Source: an uncultured beta proteobacterium
GTDB taxonomy: Bacteria; Pseudomonadota; Gammaproteobacteria; Burkholderiales; Burkholderiaceae_C
Assembly (NCBI GenBank): GCA_903840825.1
Contig: CAIMHL010000683.1
Location: 1 to 5,980 of the forward strand
Direction: 5' to 3'
Length of the DNA: 5,980 bases
Below the pieces are notes generated by a model that had not been told where the DNA came from, ran no database searches, and was given only the letters and a program-made list of their open reading frames with translations. The number at the start of each line of letters is the position of its first letter. Within the stretch, counting starts at the first letter, position 1. A program made the translations under genes and the position numbers. Below are positions 5,167 through 5,980 of this stretch, piece after piece.

Positions 5167-5980
5167 TCAGGCTATGGCAGCCGTGCCATAGCCCACGGTT
5201 TGTGACACTTCACCGCCCTTGCGAACCGCCACTGCGCAGTACTTGAATTCAGGAATTTTCCCAAACGGGTCCAGCGCAGCATTGGTCATCAGGTTGGCAG
5301 CCGCCTCGTAGTAGGCAAAGGGCATGAACACGGCACCGGCAGGTGTGCCATCGTCGCGGCGCACATGGATGGTGACTTCTCCCCGGCGGGATTGGACCGT
5401 GATCACATCGCCCGCAGACAAGCCCAAAGTTTGCAAGTCGGCACCACACATCGAGGCCGTGGCCATCGGCTCCAGTGCGTCAAGCACCACGGCGCGGCGC
5501 GTCATGCTGCCGGTGTGCCAGTGCTCTAACTGGCGTCCGGTAATCAGCACAAACGGGTAGTCGGCATCAGGGCGCTCATTGGCAGGAATGATGTCGGCGG
5601 GCACCAAATGCACGCGACCATCGGGCGTGTCAAAGTGCTGCAAAAACACGGTGGTGGCGCCCGGATCTTCCGCGCTGAGGCAAGGGTAAGTCACGCTGGA
5701 CTCGCGCTGCAAGCGCTCCCAAGTGATGCCTGAGATGGCGGCATGCATGGCTTGGCGCATTTCCTCATAAACGGCGGCCACCCCGCTGTGCTCGCCCGCG
5801 TAATGCCAATTCAGGCCCATGCGCTGAGCGATTTGCTGGATGATCCACAAATCGGGCTTGGCCTGGCCGGGCGGATCAATGGCTTGTTGCCCGAGTTGCA
5901 CCATGCGGTCGGTGTTGCTGGCGGTGCCGGTTTTCTCGGGCCAGGCGGTGGCAGGCAGCACCACATCGGCCAACCAAGCG
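5167..5980 (-). CDS. fdsA: NAD-dependent formate dehydrogenase alpha subunit, C-terminal part (5' end outside window)
   Basis: The minus-strand frame is open from the right edge and gives about 270 C-terminal residues of a molybdopterin (bis-MGD) oxidoreductase, probably of about 950 residues. The first part (A-D-V-V-L-P-A-T-A-W-P-E-K-T-G-T, then S-N-T-D-R-M-V-Q) is the end of the catalytic Molybdopterin domain. The Y-P-F-V-L-I-T-G-R stretch, followed by L-E-H-W-H-T-G-S-M-T-R-R, opens the dinucleotide-binding domain. The end D-P-F-G-K-I-P-E-F-K-Y-C-A is characteristic of FdsA/FdhA-type formate dehydrogenases. The enzyme oxidises formate to CO2 with reduction of NAD+ in the cytoplasm, together with FdsB and FdsG. 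The N-terminal Fe-S domains and the catalytic Cys/Sec lie outside the window. Assimilatory nitrate reductase was considered but fits the H-W-H-T-G-S-M-T-R-R block less well. No fdsC/fdhD or fdsD follows; a terminator does. Confidence 0.9.
   Translation of the reverse strand, partial: AWLADVVLPATAWPEKTGTASNTDRMVQLGQQAIDPPGQAKPDLWIIQQIAQRMGLNWHYAGEHSGVAAVYEEMRQAMHAAISGITWERLQRESSVTYPCLSAEDPGATTVFLQHFDTPDGRVHLVPADIIPANERPDADYPFVLITGRQLEHWHTGSMTRRAVVLDALEPMATASMCGADLQTLGLSAGDVITVQSRRGEVTIHVRRDDGTPAGAVFMPFAYYEAAANLMTNAALDPFGKIPEFKYCAVAVRKGGEVSQTVGYGTAAIA

Noticed and set aside
5167..5980. Assimilatory nitrate reductase (NasA) rather than formate dehydrogenase.
   Set aside because: The H-W-H-T-G-S-M-T-R-R block and the D-P-F-G-K-I-P-E-F-K-Y-C end match FdsA-type formate dehydrogenases as I know them.
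1..5980. A single C1-metabolism operon linking ETF-QO, gcvH and formate dehydrogenase.
   Set aside because: The genes lie on opposite strands and are separated by at least three terminator-like hairpins. Any functional link is thematic only.

Overview
The window looks like an ordinary chromosomal segment of a betaproteobacterium, most likely a Comamonadaceae member in the Rhodoferax/Polaromonas/Limnohabitans range. The basis is moderately high G+C, Fds-type formate dehydrogenase sequence, and the look of the ETF-QO and GcvH proteins. This placement is by recognition, not by a search. I see no mobile element, CRISPR array, RNA gene, or phage or defence module.

Layout, left to right. Bases 1-1218, minus strand: a drug/metabolite-type (EamA) membrane transporter is followed by a hotdog-fold acyl-CoA thioesterase cut by the window edge. 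The two are joined by a 4-base ATGA stop/start overlap. Bases 1219-1410: a divergent intergenic region. Bases 1411-3102, plus strand: complete electron-transfer flavoprotein:ubiquinone oxidoreductase (ETF-QO), followed by a well-formed terminator hairpin. Bases 3183-3575, plus strand: a glycine cleavage H protein with no gcvT or gcvP next to it. Its terminator lies inside the 3' end of the convergent gene. Bases 3607-5056, minus strand: an uncharacterised 159-residue soluble protein lies downstream of a beta-hydroxyacid dehydrogenase of the L-threonate dehydrogenase type, 28 bases apart and probably cotranscribed. Bases 5167-5980, minus strand: the C-terminal part of an NAD-dependent formate dehydrogenase alpha subunit (FdsA type), closed by a terminator hairpin.

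Functionally the region is housekeeping and energy/C1 metabolism. ETF-QO feeds electrons from acyl-CoA, sarcosine or dimethylglycine dehydrogenases into ubiquinone. GcvH carries the aminomethyl group in glycine cleavage. Formate dehydrogenase oxidises formate to CO2. A common C1 theme is possible, but the strands alternate and terminators separate the units, so they are not one operon. The points most worth a second look are the unknown 159-residue protein, the orphan gcvH with its overlapping terminator arrangement, and the fdsA end without fdsC or fdsD downstream. I did not find a convincing undescribed system.
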